From Oxytricha trifallax (taxonomy: Eukaryota; Ciliophora; Spirotrichea; Sporadotrichida; Oxytrichidae), in assembly GCA_000711775.1 (NCBI GenBank), contig ARYC01000277.1:116592-180591 (forward strand): a DNA stretch of 64,000 nucleotides. The letters are read 5' to 3'. Every line of letters starts with the position of its first letter. Positions within the stretch are counted from its first letter, which is position 1. A model generated the notes under the pieces. It was given only the letters and a program-made list of their open reading frames with translations. It ran no database searches and was not told the origin of the DNA. Made by a program: the position numbers and the translations under genes. Below, in pieces: positions 23,564 to 34,439 of the stretch.

Positions 23564-24057
23564 CGGAGAAGGAAGTTTCCTGCACCGGTTAATTATAAAA
23601 AAAATATTTTAGGGAAGTTTCCTGCACTTTTTTTATAAATTTTTTTTATTATTAAATTAACCTTTATAACAACTATAAACCAACTTCCAAACTATTTTCT
23701 TGATATAATTATACTTTATATATTAATCGATTAGTCAATATATCTCTTCAGATTCCAACAACTCTGATATATTTCATCTGATATTTGTTGGTTTCTGTAT
23801 CTTAACCATTATAATCACCTCTCTGTACTCATAGTAATTCTAAGTATTGTAACAAATTGTTATAGAAATTCTAATTCAATTTATCTTATTCTTTCCATTA
23901 CTATATAATGTTAGACTTTATTTTCTTGAACTACTTAAATGATGGATAAATATCCTCCTAATATTAATGAGTCATAAAATGTAAAATTTTATATTTTATG
24001 TAAAATTTATTGAATTTTACATAAATAAAACGAGTGCATGAAACTTCCCCACCCCCA
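23564..24057. mobile_element. Small GGAAGTTTCCTGC element II
   Basis: The left end CGGAGAAGGAAGTTTCCTGC, with a second GGGAAGTTTCCTGCAC at about 23613, is matched by an inverted GCATGAAACTTCCCCACCCCC ending near 24057. Interior AT-rich, no ORF. Flanks TTCTCATCATT and AATTCTTCATT are similar but not identical, so any target duplication has decayed. Same family as 15659-16084. Confidence 0.5.
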
Positions 24058-24089
24058 ATTCTTCATTACAAATTATTATTCATATTTTA

Positions 24090-24866
24090 AAAGGGGGGAG
24101 GTTGTATCATTGGATTACCATCCTCATTTATAATACCAGCTTAATGCAAGTTCATAAAGAGAGTCTTGTAATCGTTTAGATCTTCGAGCTGATCTTGTAG
24201 CTGTACCAATTCTTCTCACACTCTTTTATTCTGCTGTAAATACTTCTATTTACTTTGATTTAGCTAGACTTTTTCATTCTTGTCCTCCTCAATGTCTTTT
24301 TATAGTCGCTTTCTTTAGGAAGAAGGTTTGAGTAATAATGCAGACCTTCCCTTTTAAGCAAAGTAATTGAATTAAAATGTCTAATTTTACTGCTAAAATT
24401 GAGTGAATTATTGAGAGCTTGGAAAAACTCTGGCCTCATTCCCACAATCATATTCTGAGATTTGTTAAGGCGATCTCTTCTGCCTTCTTTCGCTTTTTAA
24501 ACCATAAGGGATGTTCCTTAGGGGTCAATAGTCTTACAAGATCACATATCCACTGCTTGTCTAAGTGCAGCGAGTCGCATTAGTCTGGTATGAATGTCAG
24601 GGCTTGCATATTTTACTTAGCAAACTCAATGAAATCGTCTGCTGTTAAGCCCTCAATAAATGGTATGGTGGTTATTATGGTTTCGTTTCTTATAAGGCAC
24701 TATAAATTTTTAACAATAAAATTTTACATTTTTCTCTCCGTTTATGATGGTCTTCAGGAAATAAACATTCGTATAGTTTTGGTAGATAGGCATTGCACTC
24801 CTAGGTTAGGAACTCTTATAGTTCCTTTTTACTTCCAATCTTTTGTCTGATTTGGTTAACATTCAT
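24090..24866 (-). pseudogene. Gene C, copy 2: conserved protein of unknown function
   Basis: Minus-strand ATG at 24866 starts MNVNQIRQKIGSKKELQEFL. After one frame change near 24690 the reading continues with TIPFIEGLTADDFIEFAKQN and LTPKEHPLWFKKRKKAEEIA. A second change near 24450 leads to VGMRPEFFQALNNSLNFSSK and HFNSITLLKREGLHYY. A Gln/Leu-rich coiled-coil-like tail follows (EELVQLQDQLEDLNDYKTLF). Total about 255 residues. It is homologous to gene C copy 1 (2330-3085) through IEGLTADDF and ALNNS blocks. I recognise no enzyme motif; the central WFKKRKK is basic and the tail likely oligomerises. In both copies a DDE transposase relic lies to the right in the opposite direction. Confidence 0.6.
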
Positions 24867-25079
24867 CTCTGTCAAATCTACTCTGCGTTAAATAATGAAG
24901 TCAAGGTTGTCGTTTGTTTAAAAATAATTATTTAAATTTATAAAGTTAACAATTATATATTAAATAACTAAAAATAACTTAAAAAAGGGAGTATTTGGTA
25001 TTAAGAATAACTTTTGCGAAAACACAATTCTCTATAGAGTATTTACTTCCTGCTAGACTTTTATATCCACAAACATACA

Positions 25080-25278
25080 TGAACCAAATAAGAAACTTAA
25101 AAACTAGAATCACAGACTTCTTTTCTAAGAAGGAAAAATAGAAAGAAGATGGGGTGAATCATCACCAGATAAAGGGGAGACTGAATTTAGAAATAAAATT
25201 AATGCCCAAGTATATTTTTTTAACATCTACTCATTTGTTCAACTCATGAAGGCCAATACAAAACAATTCAATAATATA
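25080..25278 (+). pseudogene. Possible N-terminal fragment of transposase copy 2
   Basis: An ATG at 25081 opens MNQIRNLKTRITDFFSKKEK and continues about 55 codons to a TGA. It lies just left of the palindrome at 25279-26085, whose other side resumes plus-strand coding (LELTQQDIDKFEKKVSHNMF). The palindrome may have split the transposase gene, but no target duplication confirms it. Confidence 0.3.
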
Positions 25279-26085
25279 AAGTGAATTAAGTCATTTAATC
25301 ATGAATATACACGATTAATCAACAATTTGATCATTAAATGTATAGTTATAGTACAGTGATCTTGTCTTAATCGTCTCTTCATCAGCTAATTTTCGATCAT
25401 CAGGTTCATCATTATTTATCATGCAAATCTCGAGATCGGTGCTCGTTCACATCTTCATCTTCTAAGCGTCAATAAAAGCCGAGTTGTAGGATCATACCTG
25501 CAAATCTCAGCCACATCTCGATTTAGACTGCTAATCTCAGGATCAGTGGACAGGGCAATCCTCCATTTTATAAGGTGAAATTTTAATTATTCTGAGATTT
25601 TAATTAATTAAATCAGGCAAATTAAATTTTTTTAAGTTTTAATTATTATTGATAAAAGTCTTAACTAATAATTATAATCTATAACGAATTATTAATACTG
25701 ATGTCTTAATTAATTTTAAATTTGCACTTATTAATTAAGACCATGCCTGATTTAATTAATTAAAATCTCAGAATTATTAAAATTTCACCTAATAAAAAGG
25801 AGAACAGCCCTGTTCACTGATCTTGAGATTAGCAGTCTAAATCGAGATGTTGCTGAGATTTGCAGGTATGATCCTACAACTCGTCTTTTATTGACGCTAA
25901 GAAGATGAAGATGTGAACGAGCATCGATCTCGAGATTTGCACGATAAATAATGTAGAACCTGATGATCGAAAATGAGCTGATGAAGAGACTATTAAGACA
26001 AGATCACTGCACTATAACTATAAATATAATGATCAAATTGTTGATTAATCGTGTATATTCATGATCAAATGACTTAATTCGCTTG
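25279..26085. mobile_element. Palindromic foldback element, 0.8 kb
   Basis: Two arms of about 320-380 bp are inverted copies with scattered mismatches: AAGTGAATTAAGTCATTTAA at the left end against its complement with AAGCG at the right, and CAAATCTCGAGATCGGTGCT against the inverted AGCATCGATCTCGAGATTTG. The centre is near 25680. No ORF of note. The mismatch level indicates moderate age. No clear target duplication. Confidence 0.75.
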
Positions 26086-26306
26086 AACTAACTCAACAAG
26101 ATATAGATAAATTCGAAAAAAAGGTATCGCATAATATGTTTAAACAGTACCCCCACTTTAAAATTTAAGATCCTAGCAAAATAATTGATAATAAAACAAA
26201 TTCGCAATAAAACTAGGATATCTATAAGTTTGAAAATAGAATATTAAAGATGCTTAAAGTAATTGCTAAAGTAAAATGATACAAAGGACTAAATTAAAAT
26301 ATCCAA

Positions 26307-27460
26307 ATGAAACTTATAAATAATTATTATCAACGAGATAGCTTAAGTGAATTTATGAGGGGCACTTTGGATAATCAAATTACTTCGTTAATTAGAAGTA
26401 TGTAGATCAGTAGCGACTCTAAAAGATCTGATTAAAGCTTCAAATTCGGCAATAATTAATTAAATGGGAGAAAGAAACTAATCTCAAAGTTTAAAAAGAG
26501 GGTTAACAATCATATTAATAATTACAATGTCCCACTAGTTACGCTTAGTAAAAGATTTAATTTAAGCGATAATGACCATCAAAATAAACTGGAAAAAACA
26601 TAGCCTAAACCAAGACAAAGAATAGGGTAGATAATAATTAATGCTATCAAATTGTATTATGAGGCAAATGAAAGTATTGAAAGCTGTAAGTACGTCCAAA
26701 ATTTGGTCAAACTAAATACTAACACCACAGTGTCTATTTCGTTCATTAGAACCTTCTTAAAGACTTACCCAAATCATAGTTTCAGGAATTAGTATTACTT
26801 GAGTCCAAGAGTAAATGCAGTAACATCAAAATTACAACGACAGATTGCTGCTTTTTTTTACATTCAAATCTTTTTGATTAAAAACAATTATAAATATCGA
26901 CCAAAGTCTCATTAGATATAGCATTAATAGAAAAAAAAACATGGAAATAAAAAGCTTCCCTAAATCACAGTACAGAATCTTAAAGATTTGATTCTATAAG
27001 TATTTTAGCAGGTTTATCAAGCAATAAAAAAGCTTATTATGTCGTAAGTAAAGGAAAAACTACTAGTCAGACTGTTTATTATTTCATACTATAAATAGTT
27101 CAGTAACTTCCCAGCCAAAATAAAAACTGGCTGGAGTCTACTGTTATAATGCTCGATAATGCATCATATCATAGGATCGAATTTTTAATGAGGAAGAATA
27201 GAAATATTAATATTATAATTATGTTCTTAGTACCCTATCATATTAAACTTGCCCCAGTGGAAAGGTTTTTTGCAATAGTAAAAAGATAAAATCTACTGGC
27301 ATCCTTTTTGAGTTATAAAACTTTGGAATCAATATAGGTTGAAAATAATAGACGGAAAAAAATTTACTTTTTAATTGATAACTTAATACGATAAAAAATT
27401 TCTGAAGTATATTGTTTATGGGTAGAGTCTTGTTTATAGATTCTGTAACACAATCTCTGA
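26307..27460 (+). pseudogene. Tc1/mariner-like DDE transposase, copy 2, frameshifted
   Basis: The frame opened by the ATG at 26307 (MKLINNYYQRDSLSEFMRGT) runs to about 26880 and includes SFIRTFLKTYPNHSFRNQYY, a plausible N-terminal DNA-binding region. Catalytic blocks follow in shifted frames: IINIDQS (first Asp 26899-26901), ILAGLSSNKKAYYVVSKGKT then TSQTVYYF, VIMLDNASYHRIEFLM (second Asp 27155-27157) and VPYHIKLAPVERFFAIVKRQ (Glu 27260-27262). The last frame ends at a TGA (27458-27460). Spacing from the second Asp to the Glu is about 34 residues, typical of the superfamily. At least two frameshifts inactivate it. It is homologous to the relic at 4166-4860. Confidence 0.75.
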
Positions 27461-27605
27461 ATGATATAAATTTTGAAAATGTTTGAACTCTTTTTTATCA
27501 AATTTATAAAAGTAAGGTAAGTTGCACTTTCTTTTAACTTATATTGTATATTCTGTTTTTAATATTTATTTTTCTATTATTATTTAAATTTCAATTATTT
27601 TCATC

Positions 27606-27963
27606 GCCTGACAACCTTTTTAATAATTGTCAGGCCAAAAATTATTTTAAATGTTTTAAATATTATTAGTTTCAATGATTTAAAATTTATTCTTAAACTT
27701 TTCAAATAATTGCTTTTCTTATTAATTCATTTTCTACTTTTAATTTCCTTTTTTTAATATTAAATCCTTTTGGATTTAGATAAAGTTCAAATGGTTTTTA
27801 TAGGGTGCCTGTTTGAATATCTTTAATAGTATTGATGGACCCATTATATTTAATAGGGATACTTAGAACAATGTTCTAAATCCTTTTCAATAACTCTTTA
27901 TTACTTTTGGAACATAACATCTTAAATTACCTCGCCTGACAATTATTTAAAAGGTTGTCAGGC
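27606..27963. mobile_element. Element-like segment with hairpin inverted repeats at both ends
   Basis: GCCTGACAACC...AATTGTCAGGC at 27606-27635 is itself a hairpin, and its reverse complement occurs at 27934-27963 (GCCTGACAATTATTT then AAAAGGTTGTCAGGC). The two differ at about one base. The ~300 bp between them has no ORF. Terminal hairpins in inverted orientation suggest a small mobile segment or an excision or transcript-end structure. Confidence 0.5.
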
Positions 27964-27969
27964 CATAAA

Positions 27970-28830
27970 ACTATTTTATAAAATGACCAACTTCTTAAAT
28001 ACAGCATCTTGACAATATTTCTTATAATTCACGAGTCCTGATTGAAAATATTTTGAGTTTAAGAAAGTTCAACTAGCTTCAACAGAAGCCATTAGGAAGT
28101 ATAATAATCTGAACAATAGTGACTTTATTTAACTTGACTTTTATGAAATCTGATTTGAGTTTTTAATAATCAGTAACATAATGGATAAATCAAAAGTAGA
28201 GGCAACTTTTGTAACTAATTTTAAAATCTAAACTAAAATCTTTGCTTCAATAATAAGTTTAATTTTAAGTTTAAACATTGATTAAATATTATTTAGAAAG
28301 CAAAAATATTAGTAAGATTATTCTAAAACAGTCATTAATTTGATTGCCTTTATTAATTAATTCCATATTAAGCATTGATAGCTTTAGACCCAGACTTATT
28401 TAAACTTAAAAATATTTTTTAAATTTGGGGTCAATACCTTTTAAGTAATTACATTTTATAATTGAACCTTCCCTCTTTATGATATTTTTAAAGGAAATTT
28501 AATAAAAATTATTATGTAAAAGAGCTAATAGTTTCTTTAATACTTTTGGTTAATGATTTGCTACTAATATTGGTACTTATTTTGAGAAAAAAATAAAATT
28601 AAAAAGAGGAATGTATTATTTAAATTTTATAAAACATGCTATTAAACTTTCCAAGATTTATTAATACAGCGCTTTATTAATTAAAGGGGTTTAAATTTAA
28701 TTCTAAGTAAATTATCAGTATAGTAATGAAAAAAGTAAGTTTTTTATTTTCTTTGAATCAATAAGATAATTATAAATCTGATATAAATAAGAAATGAAAT
28801 AAATTGAATTCCTGCTAGATATATTAAGAG
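27970..28830. other. AT-rich spacer
   Basis: No gene or repeat seen that I can support. Confidence 0.45.
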
Positions 28831-28834
28831 TTTT

Positions 28835-29446
28835 GGCTATGAGGTAGTATCCTCCCCCCCTTATGTATACTTTTTTTTAGTCTGATAGAGTTTTTGACGG
28901 TGAGTAATATTAGCACATGAACATGGAATTTGCGAGCAATAGTTTTGGAGCTATGGCTTCATCAAAGTCACTTTTTATATATAAAAATCATTATAAATTA
29001 TTCAAAAATTTTCAAATTTTTTACAAAATTTAATTTCTCTAAAATTAATGATTTTAGCAGTTTTTAACAATATTAACAAAATATATCTAATTTATTATAA
29101 TTTTATAAAGTGATTTAAAATTCATTTAACTTTTATTTAAGATTTTCATAAAGACAAGAAAACTTCACTTTATAAAATTATAATAAATTAGATATATTTT
29201 GTTAATATTGTTAAAAACTGCTAAAATCATTAATTTAAGAGAAATTAAATTTTGTTAAAAATTAAAAAATTTTTGTATAAATTTATAATGATTTATATAT
29301 ATAAAAAGTGACTTTGATGAAACCATAGCTCCAAAACTATTGCTCGCACATTCCATGTTCCTGTGCTACTATTACTCAGCGTTAAAAACTCTATCAGACT
29401 ACAAAAAAAAGTATACATTAGGGGGGGAGGATACTACCTCATAGCC
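28835..29446. mobile_element. Palindromic foldback element, 0.6 kb (GGCTATGAGG ends)
   Basis: Arms of about 290 bp are close inverted copies: GGCTATGAGGTAGTATCCTC with a C-run on the left, and the complement ending ATAGCC on the right. The flanks GAGTTTT and GAATTTT (28828-28834 and 29447-29453) may be a 7-bp duplication with one change. AT-rich arms, no gene. Directly downstream of gene B copy 1. Confidence 0.75.
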
Positions 29447-29619
29447 GAATTTTTATACAAAATCATTAAAAACTATTTTCATTTAAGAGATTAAATATAT
29501 ATCAACTTGACTAATAATAATAATAATATTAATTAGATCATATTGAGGTCTTTTGGACCCCCCATCGTTATATAAGTGTAATTATAGTAAGTGTCAAGCC
29601 CTTTTAGTTATCATTTCTG

Positions 29620-30265
29620 TCATAATTGTTTTTCATCAAAATATGATTGTATTTAATTTAAGAAGGGTTCATTGAATTTGTAGTATTCAATCATCTCATC
29701 CTCTATTGTTGCCTCTGATCTATGTGTTCTCCTGGTTGTCTAATCTCTGAGTTCGTCAAGTAGCGTTGCAAGTGTGATTTGATCGTCTTCCATTATCAGC
29801 TCAAAGATTAAGCCAAGTGTTTAAGTTAGCCTATTTAATATGTGTTTCTGATCCGTCCTTCTGATTCGATCAGAATCTGATCTATGAACATCAGTAGCTG
29901 ATAAGCTTATGGGTCATCACTGATAACCCCCATACCTGGTGGCATATATCCTCTTTCCTGAGGTGTGTTAGTTGTGAGATTGTACCACTTATCAGGGGGT
30001 TCAACGTTTAGTTCTTGATTCTCTACTACTAATAGTAGTTTAGTGTGGTCTAGTCTGTTCAAGCAGACTAGGTTTTTGTATATATGATAGGTATTTTGAG
30101 AATATCTTTTGTGAGACTTTGGCAGAAACTTTCCCAGTCTTAGGTTTATTCGAAGTCTAGGTCTCTATAAACGTTGTTTGGTAGGAGCATTTTAACCATG
30201 TTGTTAATTTCTTTTTCATTCCAGTGCTGTTCGTTGATGAGCGATTTTATTTGTTTTGCCTCCAT
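29620..30265 (-). pseudogene. Gene B, copy 1: unknown protein paired with gene A
   Basis: Minus-strand ATG at 30265 begins MEAKQIKSLINEQHWNEKEI. LLPNNVYRDLDFEQTQDWES and FCQSLTKDILKIPIIYTKT follow, then a TGA near 30055. The neighbouring frame continues without a break in character: VCLNRLDHTKLLLVVENQEL, PPDKWYNLTTNTPQERGYMP, DDPQAYQLLMFIDQILIESE. After another shift come LATLLDELRDQTTRRTHRSE and a TGA at 29620-29622. About 210 residues in all. The DLDFEQ...SLTK block recurs at 43420-43500, so this is a real family. It follows gene A by about 75 bp on the same strand. No known motif recognised. Two frameshifts at least. Confidence 0.6.
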
Positions 30266-30342
30266 ATATTTAATTTTAAAATCTTTAATTTTTTATTAAA
30301 GTTTATTAATTTATTAAATACTATGTGCGTCATCAGTTTAAG

Positions 30343-31118
30343 TCATAGCGTCATTGATTAAATTTATGGGTTACTCCATTTACACACTTTAATTAAGTGG
30401 TATAGTGAGGGCTTTCTAGACTTTTTTGAGATTTAGAAGTCTTAGGGCTCATCTTCCATTTCGATATTTTCATCTTAAGTTTGAGGTTTTGTGGAGATTT
30501 ATGAATTCTTCGGTTCCATTTTTATTTTCTTCTAGTTGCTAGTTGTAGTATTATTTTAGATCTTCTTTTTAGACCTCTTAGAAAAGAGTGAGGATGTTAA
30601 GAATTATTTATGTTGTTCTGAGGTTTTTTGAAGTCTTATTATTCCTGCCTCAAAGGCCGTATTTAGTACTAATCTTGTGTGCCACTGAGGAATTTTAAAC
30701 ACGTGTTCTTGATTTCTCTTATTGGTGAAAGCTAAAACAAGCGCTGTAGAAATTGTTTGAACCATTGTTAGTTGAAATTCCATCTTGCTGTGAGAATATT
30801 ATATGTTGTCAGTTATTTGTAATTGGAGCATTTCTTCAATGGGAACTTCATCGGTAATGAAGTCTTCCTGTATTGTGTATGTGTAATATGTTTGTTAAGT
30901 GCTTTTCTAATGTCCGAATCTTAGTAACATATTAAATTAAATACATCAATTAGTATAGTTTTATGGCCTCTGGCGGCTTTATTTAAACCGTTGATAAATG
31001 TAGCATTTATGGCTTATATTATCTGCTTTATTGAGCTTGCAGTATATAATTTTAAGAAGTTGAACCCGTTGGAGATGTCAAAATTTGATTAAACTGCATC
31101 GTTGAGGAAGTATATCAT
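30343..31118 (-). pseudogene. Gene A, copy 1: unknown protein paired with gene B
   Basis: Minus-strand ATG at 31118 begins MIYFLNDAVQSNFDISNGFN. KQIIQAINATFINGLNKAAR then GHKTILIDVFNLICYQDSDI follow. A frame change occurs near 30870; the second frame reads EDFITDEVPIEEMLQLQITD, TKRNQ-type sequence and VFKIPQWHTRLVLNTAFEAG, with a Lys/Ser/Pro-rich tail, to a TGA at 30343-30345. Total about 258 residues. Homologous to 41497-42236: FLN, SIKxIIQA, NGxNKxxRxHxxLI and RLVxN are shared. It precedes gene B on the same strand in both places. Unknown family. Confidence 0.6.
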
Positions 31119-31416
31119 ATGGCTGATTTATCGTTACAACCCCAATCAATTTATATTTAGTTTAATAATTCAGCCTGACTAATGAGCTAAAGGAAAATTT
31201 TTGAACTTATTATATAATTCATTAGAAAATTTCATAGAATATCTAACAAAAGATTTTATAAATTTTATTGCTGAAATAGAAACCCAATAGAAATTTATAT
31301 GTGCGCTCATAAAATGAGCTCTAAGTGTCAAAAAAATTAAATTCGTCATTTATCTAATATAATATGCTTTTTAAAATAAAAATTTTACATTTTTGTAATT
31401 TAAGTTTGAAAAATAT

Positions 31417-32046
31417 GGGGGGTACCTGTCTCACACCCCCCACTTTTATTATAGTAAAAATAAAAACTGAAATTATCATACTAGCCAAATTTGGGTTGAA
31501 AATCACGAATTTAATAATTAAAAAACTTTTAGGTAACAATTTGAGGTATTATAACTTTGAAAAATGTTCGATTTATCATAAAATTAAAAATAAAAAATAG
31601 TTAATTTATGATAATTTTTTGGAGATTTTCCTCCGACAACTTTCACTTCTTAACTTATAATTTCATTTGTACTGAAACTTGGATACAACTTATTCTATTA
31701 TTTGGAATAATAAAACTATATTATTCATAAAATAATTGATTATTCGCTTTATTAAATCTTAATTCAATTTTAAACAGACTCGAAGTTTCAGTACAAATGA
31801 AATTATAAGTTAAGAAGTGAAAGTTGTCGGAGGAAAATCTCCAAAAAATTATCATAAATTAACTATTTTTTATTTTTAATTTTATGATAAATCGAACATT
31901 TTTCAAAGTTATAATACCTCAAATTGTTACCTAAAAGTTTTTTAATTATTAAATTCGTGATTTTCAACCCAAATTTGGCTAGTATGATAATTTCAGTTTT
32001 TATTTTTACTATAATAAAAGTGGGGGGTGTGAGACAGGTACCACCC
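31417..32046. mobile_element. Palindromic foldback element, 0.63 kb, 8-bp duplication
   Basis: The left end GGGGGGTACCTGTCTCACAC and the right end GTGTGAGACAGGTACCACCC are inverted copies, and the ~300-bp arms match nearly perfectly. AAAAATAT is present directly outside both ends (31409-31416 and 32047-32054), a perfect 8-bp target duplication. Small open frames in the arms mirror each other and are by-products of the palindrome. The near-identity of the arms suggests recent formation or arm correction. Confidence 0.8.
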
Positions 32047-32059
32047 AAAAATATAAATT

Positions 32060-32810
32060 CTAGTCCCTTTGATTACTTGAAAAATCAATACCATATAAAA
32101 CTTTGGCTTAAAATAAATTATTGAGTGTAATTCTATTGTATAAATCATTACTGTTTGTTTTTACCTTGAAATTAATAATAACATTAAAACGATTTAGAAA
32201 TATCAAATGTTAAAGAGTATTATTATTTTAATAAAGGAACATAGTTTTTTGTTGCATTAATATTACTTAAATTTTGTGAATAGCAGCAGCTTTTTAGTAT
32301 ATATTAATTGGATAGTGGAATTAAAATATTTGATGTTATTTGCTAAATAAAATTAAGAATAAAAATATAAATTTATTTTTGATAGCCTAATGAAAGGTTA
32401 AAGAGAATTAAAATGAAATTATTCGTAGGTTAACTAAAAAAATGACAAACCATATTCTTTATACTAATCATTAAGATCTTAATTCAACCTCCTATATGAA
32501 ACTGTTGGTATTGTCAACCTAGAGGTTGTAATATTTTATAAATTTTATTTTACAAAAATAAAAAACAATTTTTATTAATGAAAAATAGAATAAATAAATA
32601 ATAACTTCTAACTAATTTTTATTTATCAAATTAATTAATCTCTTAAACTGTAATTAAAATAAATCAAAATAAAACTTTGAATATTTTATTTTAATTTTTA
32701 GGTTAATAGTTCAAAATAATTGAATCATACTCTAGATTTAAATAGTTGTTAGATTTATTTTTATAAAAAGCTAAAATAAAAAACTAAGTAATACAATTTA
32801 TAGTATATCA
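32060..32810. other. AT-rich spacer
   Basis: No feature seen between the palindrome and the finger plus MT-A70 gene. Confidence 0.45.
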
Positions 32811-32815
32811 CAGCA

Positions 32816-34433
32816 ATGAACATTTTGATCAATTCAACTACCTTAAATCGTTGTCCATAATAAAGAATCTACTCTAGAAAGTTTAAAAAATGTAGATATT
32901 GCCTTGATTTTGAAGGTATAATGACTGAGAAGACAACTAAACACATGAGTCAGCATATTAAAACTTCTCGTAAAAAGATATATGAGCTTAAGGGTTACTG
33001 GCAAACTCTAAAAGTTTTGAAATCAGAGACTATTATGTGAGGCACTAAACTTCTAGCGATTTACACGTTTAAAACGATAAAGAAACAAATAAATAAAATT
33101 AATCCTAAGATTATCAATTATCTCACAAAGAACTCAATAAAATTGACTAATTCGACATCATTAAGTTTCAGTAATAATTATTAGACAGCGAATTAATCAA
33201 AATATTCATAGATAATAATGAATCTCAAGACGCTTAAGTTTTTCCTCTAAACGATATTAATAAATTCAAGATTTTAATTAGAGGATTTCAGATTTAGAAG
33301 AATAAATTGAATATAAAAATGAACTAAATCACCACTTACTCTAATTTTCTAAACTTATTGAGTCGAACTTAAGGTCAAAAAAATATATTCTTAGTTTCTT
33401 ACTAAATCAAGACTTTAGCAAGTAATAAATTGAAGTTATAAAGCAATCCATTAATAAATACATTAAAACAATAGAATTTAAATTTTTCAAGTTAATCAAT
33501 AGAAAATGAATTAAAATCAAAATTTAATTCAGAAAAAATTGATAAAGAGTATTAAAGTTTAGAACTAATAGGTATCAATGAAGTTTTTTATAAATATTGT
33601 TTCAAGATAAAAAAAATAATTTTGAAATATTGTTATAATAAAATCATTAAAATTTGGAATAATCTTTACAGAAATGTGTCTTTATAAATTCTTAGGAAAT
33701 GTCAAAATAGTTAAAATAATCAAATGAATTTAAAAATAAAAATAGCAAAAAGATTTATGGAATTAATTTCTGACCTATAAATGATGAAAAACTTAGGAAG
33801 CAAGTTCGATGATAAATAACCATCATTAGCAATTAATTGTGATGTTTTTAAAAACAATGTTCTAAAACCTTCGGAAAAAAACTTAATAGTTTTTATTTTT
33901 TAAAAAATTGATGTTGCAGAAGTTGATTATCCATGGCCTATTGACTTTCAAAACAAAGAAGGTAGCTATTTCTTAAATTACAAAATATAGAGAATGAAAA
34001 GCATTACAAGTTGGGTATTGAGGACTTATAAGATACTGTTGCGAAGAAATTTGTGGATACAATAGCATTTTTGCTCTTAAATAGCTACAGGTAATTTTAA
34101 TTTCATTTTCTATAAATATTGATTTTAGGAAGAAAACCAGTTAGTGTGGGTTAAGAAAGGCGTAAAATCAGACTTATATAATAGAAAAGGATACTACCTT
34201 AGAATAGTAAGGAAATATGCTTGGTTAGATTGAAAGGATAAGAGCCAAAAGGAACAGTTCATTTCAATATTAGCGATATCATTGAGACAGTGCCAGGTGG
34301 AAACTCAGAAAAGCCTATGGAAATTAAGTAGATAATTGAACAAGTTGTGCTTAATGGATTGTATTGTGAAATTTTTGGAAGGAAGAATAACTTTTGTCAA
34401 GGGTGGGTAACAATAGGAAATGAGTTAGAATGA
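32816..34433 (+). pseudogene. C2H2-finger protein with C-terminal MT-A70 methyltransferase domain, frameshifted
   Basis: An ATG at 32816 opens a frame with a finger-like motif (CRYC, 13 residues, HMSQH) ending at a TGA (33038-33040). The next frame, open from about 33012, runs without TGA for some 320 codons of Asn/Lys/Gln-rich sequence to the MT-A70 core. There the family's catalytic DPPW appears as DYPW (33925-33936) in EVDYPWPIDF. Removal of a 29-nt GT-AG segment (33962-33990) joins NKEENEKHYKLGIEDL in frame. A second GT-AG segment (34091-34128) precedes NQLVWVKKG and KGYYLR. After a one-base shift the C-terminus reads ICLVRLKGQEPKGTVHFNIS and EIFGRKNNFCQGWVTIGN, ending TGA 34431-34433. 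MT-A70 proteins methylate adenine N6 in RNA or DNA; ciliates use relatives for DNA 6mA. The Pro-to-Tyr change and at least two frame breaks suggest inactivity. That finger and methyltransferase form one protein is inference. Confidence 0.6.
33962..33990 (+). other. Probable 29-nt intron
   Basis: GTAGCT...AATATAG; removal restores the MT-A70 reading frame across the junction. The size fits short ciliate introns. Confidence 0.5.
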
Positions 34434-34439
34434 GAACTA

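Noticed and set aside
31364..32124. Several 60-78 aa frames on both strands
   Set aside because: Mirror images generated by the palindrome arms; composition is AT-driven.
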